A stretch of DNA of 64,000 bases from Caulobacter sp. BK020 (GCF_004342605.1 NZ_SLZL01000015.1:48703-112702); one strand, 5' to 3'; shown: positions 34,606-45,368, numbered from the stretch's first letter. Program-made: numbers and translations. The notes: generated from the sequence alone by a model not told the origin.

Positions 34606-36093
34606 GTGACCGCCGCCAGCCCGATCGACGCCCTCAAGACCCTGGCGCTGCCCGGCCGGGCGGTGATCGACGGCGCGCTGGTCGAGGCCGTCTCGGGCCT
34701 GACCTTCCACAACGTCTCGCCGCGCGACGGCACGGTGCTGAACCAGGTCGCCGCCTGCCAGGCCGAGGACGTCGACCGCGCCGTGGCCGGCGCCCGCGCC
34801 GCCTTCGAGGACGGCCGCTGGCGCGACCAGGGCCCGCGCGCCAAGAAGGCGGTGCTGTTCAAGCTGGCCGAGCTGATGGAACGCGACGCCGAGGACCTGG
34901 CCCTGCTGGAGAGCCTGGACACCGGCAAGCCGATCCGCGACGCCCGGGCCGTCGACATCCCCTTGGCGATCGGCACCACCCGCTGGTACGCCGAGGCCCT
35001 GGACAAGATCTATGGCGAGGTCGGCGCCGCGCCGGTCGACCGGCTGAGCTGGGCCGTGCACGAGCCGCTGGGGGTGATCGGCGCGATCGTGCCGTGGAAC
35101 TTCCCGCTGCACATGGCGATGTGGAAGGTGGCCCCGGCCCTGGCCATGGGCAATTCCGTCGTCCTCAAGCCCGCCGAACAGTCGCCGCTGACCGCCCTGA
35201 AGCTGGGCGAGCTGGCCCTCGAAGCCGGGCTCCCGCCAGGGGTGCTGAACGTCGTCCCCGGCCTGGGCGGCGTGGCGGGCGAGGCCCTGGCCCTGTCGAT
35301 GGACGTCGACATGATCGCCTTCACCGGCTCGGGTCCGGTCGGCCGGCGGCTGATGGACTATTCGGCCCGCTCGAACCTCAAGCGGGTGTCGCTGGAGCTG
35401 GGCGGCAAGTCGCCCCAGATCGTGTTCGCCGACTGCCCCGACCTGGACGCCGCCGCCTCGGCCGCCGCCTGGGGCGTGTTCTACAACCAGGGCGAGGTCT
35501 GCACCGCGGCCTCGCGCCTGCTGGTCCAGGACTCGATCAAGGACGCCTTCCTCGAAAAGGTGATCGCGGTGGCCAGGACCCTGGTCCCGGGCGACCCGCT
35601 GGACCCGGAGACCAGCTTCGGGGCCATGGTCAGCGAGCGGCAGATGAACACCGCCCTGGACTATATCGCCACCGCCGACAGCCAGGGCGCGCGCCGCCTG
35701 CTGGGCGGGTCGCGGGTGCGCAAGGAGACCGGCGGCTTCTATGTCGAGCCCACCATCTTCGACCGGCTGGAGCCCGACCACACCCTGGCCCGCGAGGAGG
35801 TGTTCGGCCCGGTGCTGGGGGTGCAGACCTTCAAGGCCGACGACGAGGCCATCCGCCTGGCCAACGACACCGTCTACGGCCTGGCCGCCGGCCTGTGGAC
35901 GTCGGACATCAACCGCGCCCTGACCTGCGCCCGGCGGCTGAAGGCGGGGCTGGTCTGGATCAACGGCTGGGACGCCTGCGACATCACCATGCCGTTCGGG
36001 GGCTTCAAGCAGTCGGGCTTCGGTCGCGACCGCAGCCTTCACGCGTTGCACAAGTACGCCGACCTGAAGTCGGTGTCCGTGACGCTGAGGTAG
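34606..36093 (+). CDS. puuC: NAD(P)-dependent aldehyde dehydrogenase (PuuC-like)
   Basis: A 495 aa ALDH-fold enzyme. Cofactor motifs are IVPWNFPLHMAMWK and FTGSGPVGRRL; the catalytic Glu is in LELGGKSPQIV (near 265) and the catalytic Cys in NQGEVCTAASRLLV (near 300). It resembles PuuC/KauB enzymes that oxidise gamma-glutamyl-gamma-aminobutyraldehyde or other omega-aminoaldehydes; the symbol rests partly on context. The start is GTG at 34606. A candidate GntR operator sits in its leader. gabD follows after 6 bases, so the two form an operon. Confidence 0.85.
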   Translation: MTAASPIDALKTLALPGRAVIDGALVEAVSGLTFHNVSPRDGTVLNQVAACQAEDVDRAVAGARAAFEDGRWRDQGPRAKKAVLFKLAELMERDAEDLALLESLDTGKPIRDARAVDIPLAIGTTRWYAEALDKIYGEVGAAPVDRLSWAVHEPLGVIGAIVPWNFPLHMAMWKVAPALAMGNSVVLKPAEQSPLTALKLGELALEAGLPPGVLNVVPGLGGVAGEALALSMDVDMIAFTGSGPVGRRLMDYSARSNLKRVSLELGGKSPQIVFADCPDLDAAASAAAWGVFYNQGEVCTAASRLLVQDSIKDAFLEKVIAVARTLVPGDPLDPETSFGAMVSERQMNTALDYIATADSQGARRLLGGSRVRKETGGFYVEPTIFDRLEPDHTLAREEVFGPVLGVQTFKADDEAIRLANDTVYGLAAGLWTSDINRALTCARRLKAGLVWINGWDACDITMPFGGFKQSGFGRDRSLHALHKYADLKSVSVTLR

Positions 36094-36099
36094 CCCATC

Positions 36100-37542
36100 A
36101 TGACCCTGGAACTTGTCGAAACCGCCGCCTTCATCGACGGCCTGTGGATCGAGAGCGAGACCACCTTCGAGGTGCGCAATCCCGCCGACGGCGCGGTGAT
36201 CGCGGCGGTCGCCGACCTGGGGGCGTCCGAGACCAAGGTCGCCATCGAGGCAGCCCACCGCGCCTTCCCCGCCTGGGCCGCGCGCACCGCCAAGGACCGC
36301 GGGGCGATCCTGCGCAAGTGGTCCGACCTGATGCTGCTGCACGCCGAGGCCCTGGCCCGGCTGATGACCGCCGAGCAGGGCAAGCCGCTGGCCGAGTCGC
36401 GGGGCGAGGTCGCCTACGGCGCGGCGTTCATCGACTGGTTCGCCGAGGAGGCCAAGCGGGCCTACGGCCACGCCATCCCCAGCCCCCTGCCCGGGAAGCG
36501 CCTGGTGTCGATCAAGCAGCCGGTCGGGGTCTGCGCGGCCATCGCGCCGTGGAACTTCCCGATCGCCATGATCACCCGCAAGGTCGGGCCGGCCCTGGCC
36601 AGCGGCTGCACCGTGGTGGTCAAGCCAGCGGCCGAGACGCCGCTGTGCGCCCTGGCCATCGCCCGGCTGGCGGTCGAGGCGGGCGTGCCGGCCGGGGTGC
36701 TGAACGTCGTCACCGGCAAGGACAGCGCCGGCATCGGCAAGGCCCTGTGCGACGACACGAGGGTGCGCAAGCTGTCGTTCACCGGCTCGACCCCGGTGGG
36801 CAAGACCCTCTACGCCCAGTGCGCCGGCACCATGAAGAAGCTCAGCCTGGAGCTGGGCGGCAACGCGCCGTTCATCGTCTTCGACGACGCCGACCTGGAG
36901 GCCGCCGTCGACGGGGCGATCGCCAGCAAGTACCGCAACACCGGCCAGACCTGCGTCTGCGCCAACCGGCTGCTGGTGCAGTCGGGCATCCACGACGCCT
37001 TCGTGGCCCGGCTGACGGAAAAGGTCGCGGCCATGAAGGTCGGGCCGGGCACGGGCGAAGGCGTGACCATAGGTCCGCTGATCAACGACAAGGCGATCGC
37101 CAAGGTCGAGAGCCTGGTGCGCGAAGCCGTCGAGCAGGGCGCGACGGTCACGGTCGGCGGGGCGCGCCATAAGCTGGGCGGCCTGTTCTGGCAGCCGACG
37201 GTGCTGGTCGGCGCCACGCCGGACATGCGGCTGTTCCAGGAGGAGATCTTCGGTCCCGTCGCGCCGATCGTGATGTTCGACACCGAGCAGGACGCCATCG
37301 ACCTGGCCAACGCCACGCCGTTCGGCCTGGCCTCCTACTTCTACAGCCGCGACGTCGGGCGTTGCTGGCGGGTGGCCGAGGCCATCGAGGCGGGGATGGT
37401 CGGGATCAACGAGGGCCTCATCTCCACCGAGGTGGCGCCGTTCGGCGGGGTCAAGGATTCCGGCCTGGGCCGCGAGGGGTCTTCCGAGGGCTTGGACGAG
37501 TATCTGGAGACCAAGTACCTGTGCTTTGGCGGGGTGGCATGA
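36100..37542 (+). CDS. gabD: NADP-dependent succinate-semialdehyde dehydrogenase
   Basis: A 480 aa ALDH-superfamily enzyme that converts succinate semialdehyde to succinate, the last step of GABA breakdown. It has GabD-type landmarks: TAEQGKPLAESRGEVAYGA, FIDWFAEEAKRAYG, the IAPWNFPIAMITRKVGPAL cofactor loop, the Glu in KLSLELGGNAPFIV, and the Cys in NTGQTCVCANRLLV. It ends with SEGLDEYLETKYLC, typical of the family. The start is ATG at 36100, 6 bases after the upstream ALDH. Confidence 0.93.
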   Translation: MTLELVETAAFIDGLWIESETTFEVRNPADGAVIAAVADLGASETKVAIEAAHRAFPAWAARTAKDRGAILRKWSDLMLLHAEALARLMTAEQGKPLAESRGEVAYGAAFIDWFAEEAKRAYGHAIPSPLPGKRLVSIKQPVGVCAAIAPWNFPIAMITRKVGPALASGCTVVVKPAAETPLCALAIARLAVEAGVPAGVLNVVTGKDSAGIGKALCDDTRVRKLSFTGSTPVGKTLYAQCAGTMKKLSLELGGNAPFIVFDDADLEAAVDGAIASKYRNTGQTCVCANRLLVQSGIHDAFVARLTEKVAAMKVGPGTGEGVTIGPLINDKAIAKVESLVREAVEQGATVTVGGARHKLGGLFWQPTVLVGATPDMRLFQEEIFGPVAPIVMFDTEQDAIDLANATPFGLASYFYSRDVGRCWRVAEAIEAGMVGINEGLISTEVAPFGGVKDSGLGREGSSEGLDEYLETKYLCFGGVA

Positions 37543-37565
37543 GCGCAGCTCATTCCCTTTCCAGC

Positions 37566-37694
37566 CGTCATCCCGGGCCTTGTGCCCGGGACCCCTCTAT
37601 CCGCCGCAAGTGCGGAAGGGTGGCGCGCCAGCGCGCCAAAGCGCTTCACGTGCAAGCTGAACCAGGGGTCCCGGGCACAAGGCCCAGGATGACG
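37566..37694. repeat. Family A inverted repeat, copy 3
   Basis: A full copy between gabD and the next aminotransferase, in the same arrangement as 10368-10496. Confidence 0.9.
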
Positions 37695-37714
37695 ACGGTT
37701 AGGGAGGGCGCGCT

Positions 37715-39082
37715 GTGGTGACCCCCGCCCCCGCCGCCCCCACCCTCGCCGACCTGATCCACGCCGAAGCCGACCGCTTCGTCGCCGAGCACCTGCGCGC
37801 GCTGGCCCTGTCGCGGCAGGCGGCCGAAGTCTGGCGGGGCGGGGCGCCGATGCACTGGATGACCGACTGGGCCAGCCCCTGCCCGGTGTTCGCGGCCCAG
37901 GGCGTGGGGGCCCAGGTCACCGACGTCGACGGCCGGCTCTATGACGACTTCTGCCTGGCCGACACGCCCGCCATGTTCGGCCACGGTCAGGAGGCGGTGG
38001 CGCGCGCCGTCGCCGACCAGGCCCGGCGCGGGACCGGCTTCATGCTGCCCACCGCTTCGGCGGTGATCGTCGGCCGGCTGCTGGCCGAGCGCTTCGGCCT
38101 GCCGCTGTGGCAGATGGCGACCACGGCCAGCGACGCCAACCGCGCCGCCATCCGCTGGGCGCGGGCGGTGACCGAGCGCCCGGTCATCCTGGTGTTCGAC
38201 GGCTGCTACCACGGCATGGTCGACGACGCGTTCGTGACGCTGAAAAATGGCGCGCCGGCCATGAAGCCCGGCCTGCTGGGCCAGGTCCACGACCTGACGG
38301 CCACCACCCGCGTCGTGCCCTTCAACGATCCCGAGGCCCTGGCCGCCGCCCTGGCGCCCGGCGACGTCGCCGCCGTGCTGGCCGAACCGGCCATGACCAA
38401 TTGCGGGATGATCCTGCCGCAGCCGGGGTTCCTGGAGAGCTTGCGCGACCTGACCCGCCGGGCAGGGACGCTGCTGATCATCGACGAGACCCACACGATC
38501 TCGACCGCCCCCGGCGGCTACGCCCACGCCCAGGGCTTGGCGCCCGACATGCTGGTGATCGGCAAGGCCATCGCCGGCGGCGTGCCGGCCGCGGTCTGGG
38601 GCGTCAGCGCCGAACTCTCCGAGCGGATGGACGCCGCCGCCGCCCGGGTCGGGCCCGGCCAGTCGGGGATCGGCACCACCCTGTCCGGCAACGCCCTGGC
38701 CATCGCCGCCATGCGGGCGATGCTGTCGGAGGTGATGACCGACGCGGCCTATGCGCGGATGCTGGCCGGGGCCGAGCGGCTGATGACCGGCCTGCGCGGC
38801 GTGATCGCACGACGCGGCCTGCCGTGGTCGGTGGTCCATGTCGGGGCGCGGGTCGAGCTGGTGTTCGCTCCCTCCCCGCCGAAAAACGCCGCCGCCATGC
38901 GCGAGGCGCTGGACGCCCAGCTGCTGCACGCGCTTCATCTGTGGCTGATCAACCGAGGGGTGATGATCGCGCCCTTCCACACCATGATGCTGGTGTCGCC
39001 GGTCACCGAGGACGCCGCCGTCGACCGGCTGGTCGCCGCGGTGGACGGGTTCGCCGGGGCGCTGGAGGGGATAGCAGCATGA
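37715..39082 (+). CDS. Class III PLP aminotransferase (GSA aminomutase-like)
   Basis: A 455 aa PLP enzyme nearest in look to glutamate-1-semialdehyde aminomutase-type aminotransferases: VTDVDGRLYDDFCLADTPAMFGHG, TTASDANRAAIRWAR, CYHGMVDD, LIIDETHTI and the Schiff-base Lys in MLVIGKAIAGGVPAAVWG (near 290). It is not HemL itself, because the N-terminus is longer and the setting is a catabolic operon. In this locus it probably transaminates an omega-amino acid or diamine. The start is GTG at 37715 or 37718, with AGGGAGGG upstream. Confidence 0.85.
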   Translation: MVTPAPAAPTLADLIHAEADRFVAEHLRALALSRQAAEVWRGGAPMHWMTDWASPCPVFAAQGVGAQVTDVDGRLYDDFCLADTPAMFGHGQEAVARAVADQARRGTGFMLPTASAVIVGRLLAERFGLPLWQMATTASDANRAAIRWARAVTERPVILVFDGCYHGMVDDAFVTLKNGAPAMKPGLLGQVHDLTATTRVVPFNDPEALAAALAPGDVAAVLAEPAMTNCGMILPQPGFLESLRDLTRRAGTLLIIDETHTISTAPGGYAHAQGLAPDMLVIGKAIAGGVPAAVWGVSAELSERMDAAAARVGPGQSGIGTTLSGNALAIAAMRAMLSEVMTDAAYARMLAGAERLMTGLRGVIARRGLPWSVVHVGARVELVFAPSPPKNAAAMREALDAQLLHALHLWLINRGVMIAPFHTMMLVSPVTEDAAVDRLVAAVDGFAGALEGIAA

Positions 39083-39100
39083 GCGTTTCGCGTTTCGACA

Positions 39101-39269
39101 CCCTCTCCCAGAGGGTGAGGGAGGGGCCCGCCGCGCAGCGGTGGGAGGGTGAGGGGTTACACCCTCGCCGATTGCGCGATGCGCCATGCCGGCGCGCCGT
39201 CCGGCTCACCACCCCCTCACCCTCCCACGCTTCGCGCGGGCCCCTCCCTCTCCCCATGGGAGAGGGGGC
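39101..39269. repeat. Family E inverted repeat, copy 3
   Basis: A complete copy whose right end (GGGAGAGGGGGC) directly precedes the GTG start of the next gene and supplies its purine-rich ribosome-binding site. Confidence 0.88.
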
Positions 39270-40649
39270 GTGAGCGCGGTCGCCGATCCGCAGGAGTGCC
39301 GCGACTTTCTCGCCGCCCATCCGCAGGTGAAGTACGTCGACGTGTTCTTCACCAGCATGACCGGCGTGCCGCGCGGCAAGCGGCTGCGAGTCCACGAGCT
39401 GCAGGCGATCTACGACTATGGCCGCTTCCTGCCCGGCTCGATCCTGGTGGTCGACACGCAAGGCGCCGACTGCGAGGACACGGGCCTGGTCTGGGAGGAC
39501 GGCGACGCCGACCGCCGGGCGCGGCCCGTGCCGGGGACCCTGACCCTGGCGCCGTGGCTGGGTCCCGACATGGCCCAGGTCATGCTGTCGCTGTACGAGC
39601 TGGACGGCGCGCCCAACGACCTGGACCCGCGCCACGTGCTGAGGCGCGTGCTGGACCGCTTCGCCGCCGACGGCCTGACGCCGGTCGCCGCCTGCGAGTT
39701 GGAATACTACCTGGTCGACCAGCATCGCGGCCCCGGCGGCGAGCTGCTGCCGGCCCGGTCGCTGCAGACCGGCGAGCGGCCGCAGGGCATCCAGGTCTAC
39801 GGCCTGCCCGAGCTGGAGGCGATCTCGCCGTTCCTGCGCGAGCTGTGGGACGTCTGCGACGTGCTGGGCGTGCCGCTGGAGGGGGCGATCTCGGAGTTCG
39901 CCCCCAGTCAGGTCGAGCTGACCCTCAAGCACAAGCCCGACGCCCTGGAGGCGGCCGACGACGCCCTGCGCTACAAGCGGGCGGCCAAGGGCGTGGCGCT
40001 GCGCCACGGCTGCGAGGCCACCTTCATGGCCAAGCCCTGGGCCGACCGGGCCGGCAACGGCTTCCACGTCCATGTCAGCTTCAACGACGCCGAGGGCAAC
40101 AACCTCTGCGCCGCCGAGGATCCGGAAGGCTCGGCGCTGCTCAAGCACGCGATCGGCGGCATGAAGGCGCTGATGGCCGACTGCATGGCGATCCTGGCCC
40201 CCAACGCCAACAGCTATCGCCGCTTCAAGGCCAACAGCTATGCGCCGGTGGCCGCGACCTGGGGCGTCAACAACCGTACGGTCAGCCTGCGCGTGCCGGC
40301 CGGCCCGCCGCCGACCCGGCATGTGGAGCACCGCGTGGCCGGGGCCGACGCCAATCCGTACCTGGTGCTGGCGGTGCTGCTGGCCTGCGCCCACCATGGC
40401 ATCACCCACAAGATCGATCCGGGCCCGGCGGTGGTCGGCGACGGCTACGCCGCGGCGGCCAAGGAGAAGGTCCGCCTGCCTACCGACTGGTATGCTTCGG
40501 TAAACACGTTCGAGGCCTCCGACGTGCTGCGCGACTATCTGGGCGAGCGGTTCGTGGAGATGTTCGCCTCGGTCAAGCGCACCGAGCAGGCGCGCTTCGC
40601 CGAGGTGGTCACGGCGCTGGATTATGACTGGTATCTGCGCAACGCCTGA
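39270..40649 (+). CDS. Glutamine synthetase-family protein (gamma-glutamylpolyamine synthetase-like), paralogue 1
   Basis: A 459 aa GS-fold ligase, likely ATP-dependent glutamylation of an amine. Motifs: VFFTSMTGVPRGKRL near the N-terminus, ELEYYLVD (metal-binding Glu), FMAKPWADRAGNGFHVHVSF, ANSYRRFKANSYAP, NNRTVSLRVPAG, and the adenylate/metal motif EHRVAGADANPY. It lacks the conserved adenylylation-site region of GlnA, as PuuA-type enzymes do. The start is GTG at 39270 (VSAVADPQE); the family match begins soon after. Paralogue 2 is at 48387. Confidence 0.88.
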   Translation: MSAVADPQECRDFLAAHPQVKYVDVFFTSMTGVPRGKRLRVHELQAIYDYGRFLPGSILVVDTQGADCEDTGLVWEDGDADRRARPVPGTLTLAPWLGPDMAQVMLSLYELDGAPNDLDPRHVLRRVLDRFAADGLTPVAACELEYYLVDQHRGPGGELLPARSLQTGERPQGIQVYGLPELEAISPFLRELWDVCDVLGVPLEGAISEFAPSQVELTLKHKPDALEAADDALRYKRAAKGVALRHGCEATFMAKPWADRAGNGFHVHVSFNDAEGNNLCAAEDPEGSALLKHAIGGMKALMADCMAILAPNANSYRRFKANSYAPVAATWGVNNRTVSLRVPAGPPPTRHVEHRVAGADANPYLVLAVLLACAHHGITHKIDPGPAVVGDGYAAAAKEKVRLPTDWYASVNTFEASDVLRDYLGERFVEMFASVKRTEQARFAEVVTALDYDWYLRNA

Positions 40650-40690
40650 GGGCGGGGCGCTGTAAAGTTGAGTTGGAGTGGAAGCGTGAT

Positions 40691-40805
40691 CTCCCTTCCC
40701 CCTTTGATGGGGGAAGGGCCGGGGATGGGGGTGATACGGTGGTTCAGCTGCACGGCCGCTGTCACCCCCACCCCCGCCCCTCCCCCATCAAGGGGGAGGG
40801 GGGCG
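40691..40805. repeat. Family G inverted repeat, copy 1
   Basis: CTCCCTTCCCCCTTTGATGG then GGGGATGGGGGTGA, with complements on the right (TCACCCCCACCCC, CCCCCATCAAGGGGGAGGG). It lies between GS paralogue 1 and potF. A sister copy is at 59512-59646. Confidence 0.88.
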
Positions 40806-40842
40806 ATATGGGCATCGGACGAATTCAAGGGGAGACAAGGCC

Positions 40843-41958
40843 ATGAGCACCAACCGCATTCCTTCCGGGCGAGTTTTGGGCACCCGCCGCTCGCTGCTGA
40901 CGGCCATGGGCGCCGCGGCCATCGGCATCAGCTTCACCGCCTGCGGCCAGAAGCCCCAGGGCGAGGCGGCCAAGTCGGCCAACGGCGAAGAGCCCAAGCT
41001 GAACTTCTACAACTGGGACACCTATATCGGCGAGACGACGCTGGGCGACTTCAAGAAGGCCACCGGCGTCGACGTCAATATGAGCCTGTTCGCCACCAAT
41101 GACGAGCTGTTCGCCAAGCTGAAGGCCGGCAACGCCGGCTATGACGTGATCGTGCCGTCCAACGAGTTCGTCACCCGCATGAGCCAGGCCGGCATGCTGG
41201 AGACCCTGGACCACGGCAAGATCCCCAACTTCAAGAACGTCGACCCGGCCTTCGTGAACCCCGACTACGACCCCGGCCGCCGGTTCTCGATGCCCTATAC
41301 CTGGCTGGTGCTGGGCATCGGCTATCGCAAGTCCAAGGTGAAGGGCGTGCCCGACAGCTGGAAGTACCTGTTCGACAGCGCCGAGTACAACGGCCGCATC
41401 GCCCTGCTGTCGGAAAGCGCCGACCTGGTGCGCCTGGCCGCCAAGTACCTGGGCCACAGCGTCAACGACATCCCGCCGGACCTGGTCACCAAGATCGAGC
41501 AGATGCTGATCCGCCAGAAGCCCTATGTGAAGGCGTTCCACGACGACAACGGCCAGGACATGCTGGTGGCCGGCGACGTCGACCTGGTGCTGGAATACAA
41601 CGGCGACATCGCCCAGGTGATGAAGGACGATCCGGACATCGATTTCGTGATCCCCAAGGAGGGGTCGCTGATCAATTCCGACACCCTGTGCATCCCCAAG
41701 GGCGCGCCGAGGCCGGACAACGCCCACAAGTTCATCAACTACCTGCTGGACGCCCAGGCCGGGGCCGAGATCTCCAAGACGATCCTCTATCCGACGCCCA
41801 ACGCCGCGGCCAAGGCGCTGATGCCGCCGGCCTATCGCGACAACAAGGTGATCTTCCCGCCGGCCGACATCATGTCCAAGTGCGAGTACGGCGCCTTCGA
41901 GGGGGCCGAGAAGGCCAGCCTGTACGAGGAAGTCATCACCCGGGTGCGGGCGGCTTAG
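40843..41958 (+). CDS. potF: Polyamine ABC transporter substrate-binding protein
   Basis: A 371 aa periplasmic binding protein of the PotD/PotF family. The N-terminus has twin arginines (GTRRSLLTAMG) and a lipobox-like ISFTAC, so it may be a lipoprotein. The mature part begins with LNFYNWDTYIGETTLGDFKK, a standard PotD/F opening, followed by YDVIVPSNEFVTRM and WLVLGIGYRKSKV. It would capture putrescine or spermidine. The permease and ATPase genes follow on the same strand, giving the order binding protein, permease, permease, ATPase. The start is ATG at 40843. Confidence 0.93.
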   Translation: MSTNRIPSGRVLGTRRSLLTAMGAAAIGISFTACGQKPQGEAAKSANGEEPKLNFYNWDTYIGETTLGDFKKATGVDVNMSLFATNDELFAKLKAGNAGYDVIVPSNEFVTRMSQAGMLETLDHGKIPNFKNVDPAFVNPDYDPGRRFSMPYTWLVLGIGYRKSKVKGVPDSWKYLFDSAEYNGRIALLSESADLVRLAAKYLGHSVNDIPPDLVTKIEQMLIRQKPYVKAFHDDNGQDMLVAGDVDLVLEYNGDIAQVMKDDPDIDFVIPKEGSLINSDTLCIPKGAPRPDNAHKFINYLLDAQAGAEISKTILYPTPNAAAKALMPPAYRDNKVIFPPADIMSKCEYGAFEGAEKASLYEEVITRVRAA

Positions 41959-41972
41959 GGCGGCGGAACGAC

Positions 41973-42082
41973 GCTGCTCCCCCTTTGGGGGAGCTGTCGC
42001 GAAGCGACTGAGGGGGCCTTTCGGCATAGGCCGCGAAGCCCCCTCCGGCCCTTCGGGCCACCTCCCCCGGAGGGGGAGGATC
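41973..42082. repeat. Family C repeat, copy 4
   Basis: Both half-elements are present in the same order as copy 1 (1288-1396). It separates the binding-protein and first permease genes. Confidence 0.88.
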
Positions 42083-42101
42083 TGGGAAAGGAAATCCGTC
42101 G

Positions 42102-42992
42102 ATGGAACAGTCCTGGAAACAGGCGAAAGCCGTCTTCGCCACGGCGCTCAGCGCGCCGCTGGTGTGGCTGGTGCTGTTCTTCCTGATCCCGCTGGCCATC
42201 GTCTGGGCCTACAGCTTCGGCCACAACGAGGGCCTGACCCAGATCGCCATCACCGGCACGTTCAAGAACTACGCCCGGGCGATCGAGCCGCTGTACCTGA
42301 AGATCTTCCTGAAGTCGGCCGGCGTGGCGGCCTTGACCACGGGCCTGTGCCTGGTGATCGGCTTCCCGGTCGCCCTGGCCATCACCTTCGCTTCGCAGAA
42401 GGCCAAGACCTGGCTCTTGCTGCTGATCATGCTGCCGTTCTGGACGAACCTCCTGATCCGCACCTACGCCCTGATCGCCGTGCTGAGGAACGAGGGCTAC
42501 ATCAACAAGGGGCTGGAGGCGGGGTGGACCCTGGCCGCCAAGCTCATGCCGCTCCAGCCGTTCCAGCCGCTGGAGATGATGCACACCAATTTCGCGGTGA
42601 TCGTCGGCCTGGTCTATGTCCACCTGCCGTTCATGGTGCTGCCGCTGTATTCGGCGCTGGATCGCCTCGACAAGTCGCTGCTGGAGGCCAGCCTCGACCT
42701 GGGGGCGGGCCACATGCGCACCCTGTTCAAGGTGGTCGTGCCCCTGGCCCTGCCCGGCATCGCCTCGGGCGTGCTGATCACCTTCATCCCGGCGCTCGGC
42801 GCCTATCTGACCCCCGACCTGCTGGGCGGGCCCGACAGCCAGATGATCGCCAACGTCATCGAGCGCCAGTTCAAGCGCGCCAACGACTGGCCGTTCGGCG
42901 CGGCCCTGTCGTTCCTGCTGATGTACCTGACCTTCGTGGCCATCGCGGTGCAGGCGCTGCTGGGACGCGGGAAGAAGGGGGCGCAAGCGTGA
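42102..42992 (+). CDS. potH: Polyamine ABC transporter permease 1 (PotB/PotH type)
   Basis: A 296 aa inner-membrane protein with six hydrophobic helices. The first helix is WLVLFFLIPLAIVWAYSF; the LPFWTNLLIRTYALIAVL segment is typical of PotB/H. The ABC-coupling EAA loop is LEASLDLGAGHMRTLFKVVVPLALPGI at about residues 190-216. The start is ATG at 42102 (MEQSWKQ) with GGAAAGGAAA upstream. Confidence 0.93.
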   Translation: MEQSWKQAKAVFATALSAPLVWLVLFFLIPLAIVWAYSFGHNEGLTQIAITGTFKNYARAIEPLYLKIFLKSAGVAALTTGLCLVIGFPVALAITFASQKAKTWLLLLIMLPFWTNLLIRTYALIAVLRNEGYINKGLEAGWTLAAKLMPLQPFQPLEMMHTNFAVIVGLVYVHLPFMVLPLYSALDRLDKSLLEASLDLGAGHMRTLFKVVVPLALPGIASGVLITFIPALGAYLTPDLLGGPDSQMIANVIERQFKRANDWPFGAALSFLLMYLTFVAIAVQALLGRGKKGAQA

Positions 42993-43006
42993 GCTTTTCC
43001 TTCTAT

Positions 43007-43110
43007 CCGCTCATCCCGGCGAAGGCCGGGACCCAAGCCGAGGCGGCGGCAAGCATCCGGAACGAAACAACCAACTCAGCTTGGGTCCCGGCCTTCGCCG
43101 GGATGAGCGG
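43007..43110. repeat. Family B inverted repeat, copy 5
   Basis: A complete copy between the two permease genes; arms read CCGGCGAAGGCCGG instead of CCGGCGAAAGCCGG. Confidence 0.92.
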
Positions 43111-43119
43111 AGCTTTGAA

Positions 43120-43977
43120 ATGACCAAGCTCCGCAAATCCCCCCCCGGCCCGCTCGAATACCTCCGCCGCTGGCAGATGCAGGCCTGGCTGGCGGCCGTG
43201 GGGGTGTTCCTCTACGCGCCGCTGATCGCCCTGGTGGCCTTCAGCTTCAACGACAGCCGGCGCAACATCGTCTGGAAGGGCTTCACGCTCAAATACTACG
43301 ACAAGGCGTTCAATGACTCCTCGCTGATCGAGGCCTTCGCCAACAGCCTGACCATCGCGGGCCTGTGCACGGTGCTCAGCGTGGCGCTGGGGGCCATGGT
43401 CGCCCTGGTGCTGTGGCGCTTCCGCTTCCCCGGCAAGACCGTGCTGGACGGGGCCCTGGCCCTGCCGATCGTGGTGCCCGAGATCTGCATGGGCGTGGCC
43501 ATGCTGGTGTTCTTCGCCAAGGTCATGCCCTGGCCCGTGGGCCTGCCCTGGCCGCTGAACCTGGGGGCCATCACCATCGCCCACGTGTCGTTCTCGTTCC
43601 CGTTCGTGGCGGTGGTGGTCCGCGCCCGCATGGCCAGCTTCAACCGCGAGATGGAGGAGGCCGCCCGCGACCTGGGGGCCGGCGAGTGGCGGACGATCAA
43701 GGACGTGATCCTGCCGCACATGGCCCCCTCGCTGGTGGCCGGGGCCCTGCTGGCCTTCACGCTCAGCCTGGACGACTTCGTGATCACCTTCTTCACCGCC
43801 GGCCCGGACACCGTGACCTTCCCGGTCAAGGTCTATTCGATGGTCCGCTTCTCGGTGACCCCCGAGGTCAACGCCGCCTCGACGATCCTGATCGTGCTGA
43901 CCGTGATCCTGACGGCCGTGGCGCTGAAGCTGCAGGGCGACCCGGCGGCGACGGCTGGACATGGGGACGTGAAATGA
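43120..43977 (+). CDS. potI: Polyamine ABC transporter permease 2 (PotC/PotI type)
   Basis: A 285 aa inner-membrane protein with six helices. It opens with the PotC-like FLYAPLIALVAFSFNDSRR and has the EAA loop MEEAARDLGAGEWRTIKDVILPHMAPSL, then the SLDDFVITFFTAGPDTVTFPVKVYSMVR signature of the PotC/PotI family. The start is ATG at 43120 (MTKLRKSPPG); sequence in frame before it is repeat B5. It pairs with the permease at 42102. Confidence 0.94.
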   Translation: MTKLRKSPPGPLEYLRRWQMQAWLAAVGVFLYAPLIALVAFSFNDSRRNIVWKGFTLKYYDKAFNDSSLIEAFANSLTIAGLCTVLSVALGAMVALVLWRFRFPGKTVLDGALALPIVVPEICMGVAMLVFFAKVMPWPVGLPWPLNLGAITIAHVSFSFPFVAVVVRARMASFNREMEEAARDLGAGEWRTIKDVILPHMAPSLVAGALLAFTLSLDDFVITFFTAGPDTVTFPVKVYSMVRFSVTPEVNAASTILIVLTVILTAVALKLQGDPAATAGHGDVK

Positions 43978-43991
43978 GCGTTCTCCAAACT

Positions 43992-44095
43992 CCGTTCATC
44001 CCGGCGAAAGCCGGGACCCAAGCCGAGGCGAAGGCAAGCATCCAGAACGAAACACCAAGCTCTGCTTGGGTCCCGGCTTTCGCCGGGATGAGCGG
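43992..44095. repeat. Family B inverted repeat, copy 6
   Basis: A complete copy between the second permease and the ATPase gene. Confidence 0.92.
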
Positions 44096-44119
44096 AATGT
44101 GTGTGTCGGGGGACATCCG

Positions 44120-45244
<1,125 letters not shown>

Positions 45245-45261
45245 TGTCCGTGGCTCACGCC

Positions 45262-45366
45262 CTTGCCCCCACCTGGCGGCTGCGCCGCCTGTCCGCCCCC
45301 ATAGGGGGCGGAGCGCTCTTCCCCCTCTGGGGGAAGACGACCGCGCAGCGGTCCGTAGGGGGCAAG
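45262..45366. repeat. Family D repeat, copy 4
   Basis: A near-complete element in the opposite orientation to copies 2 and 3 in the GTA cluster. Its right end (GTAGGGGGCAAG) abuts the start of the hydrolase gene and supplies its ribosome-binding site. Confidence 0.85.
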
Positions 45367-45368
45367 TG

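Noticed and set aside
37715..39082. hemL (tetrapyrrole synthesis)
   Set aside because: It is located in a polyamine operon with a divergent N-terminus; it is more likely a catabolic aminotransferase.
39270..40649. glnA (ammonia-assimilating glutamine synthetase)
   Set aside because: The protein fits the PuuA-like group and sits beside polyamine genes; no GlnB or NtrC-type genes are adjacent.
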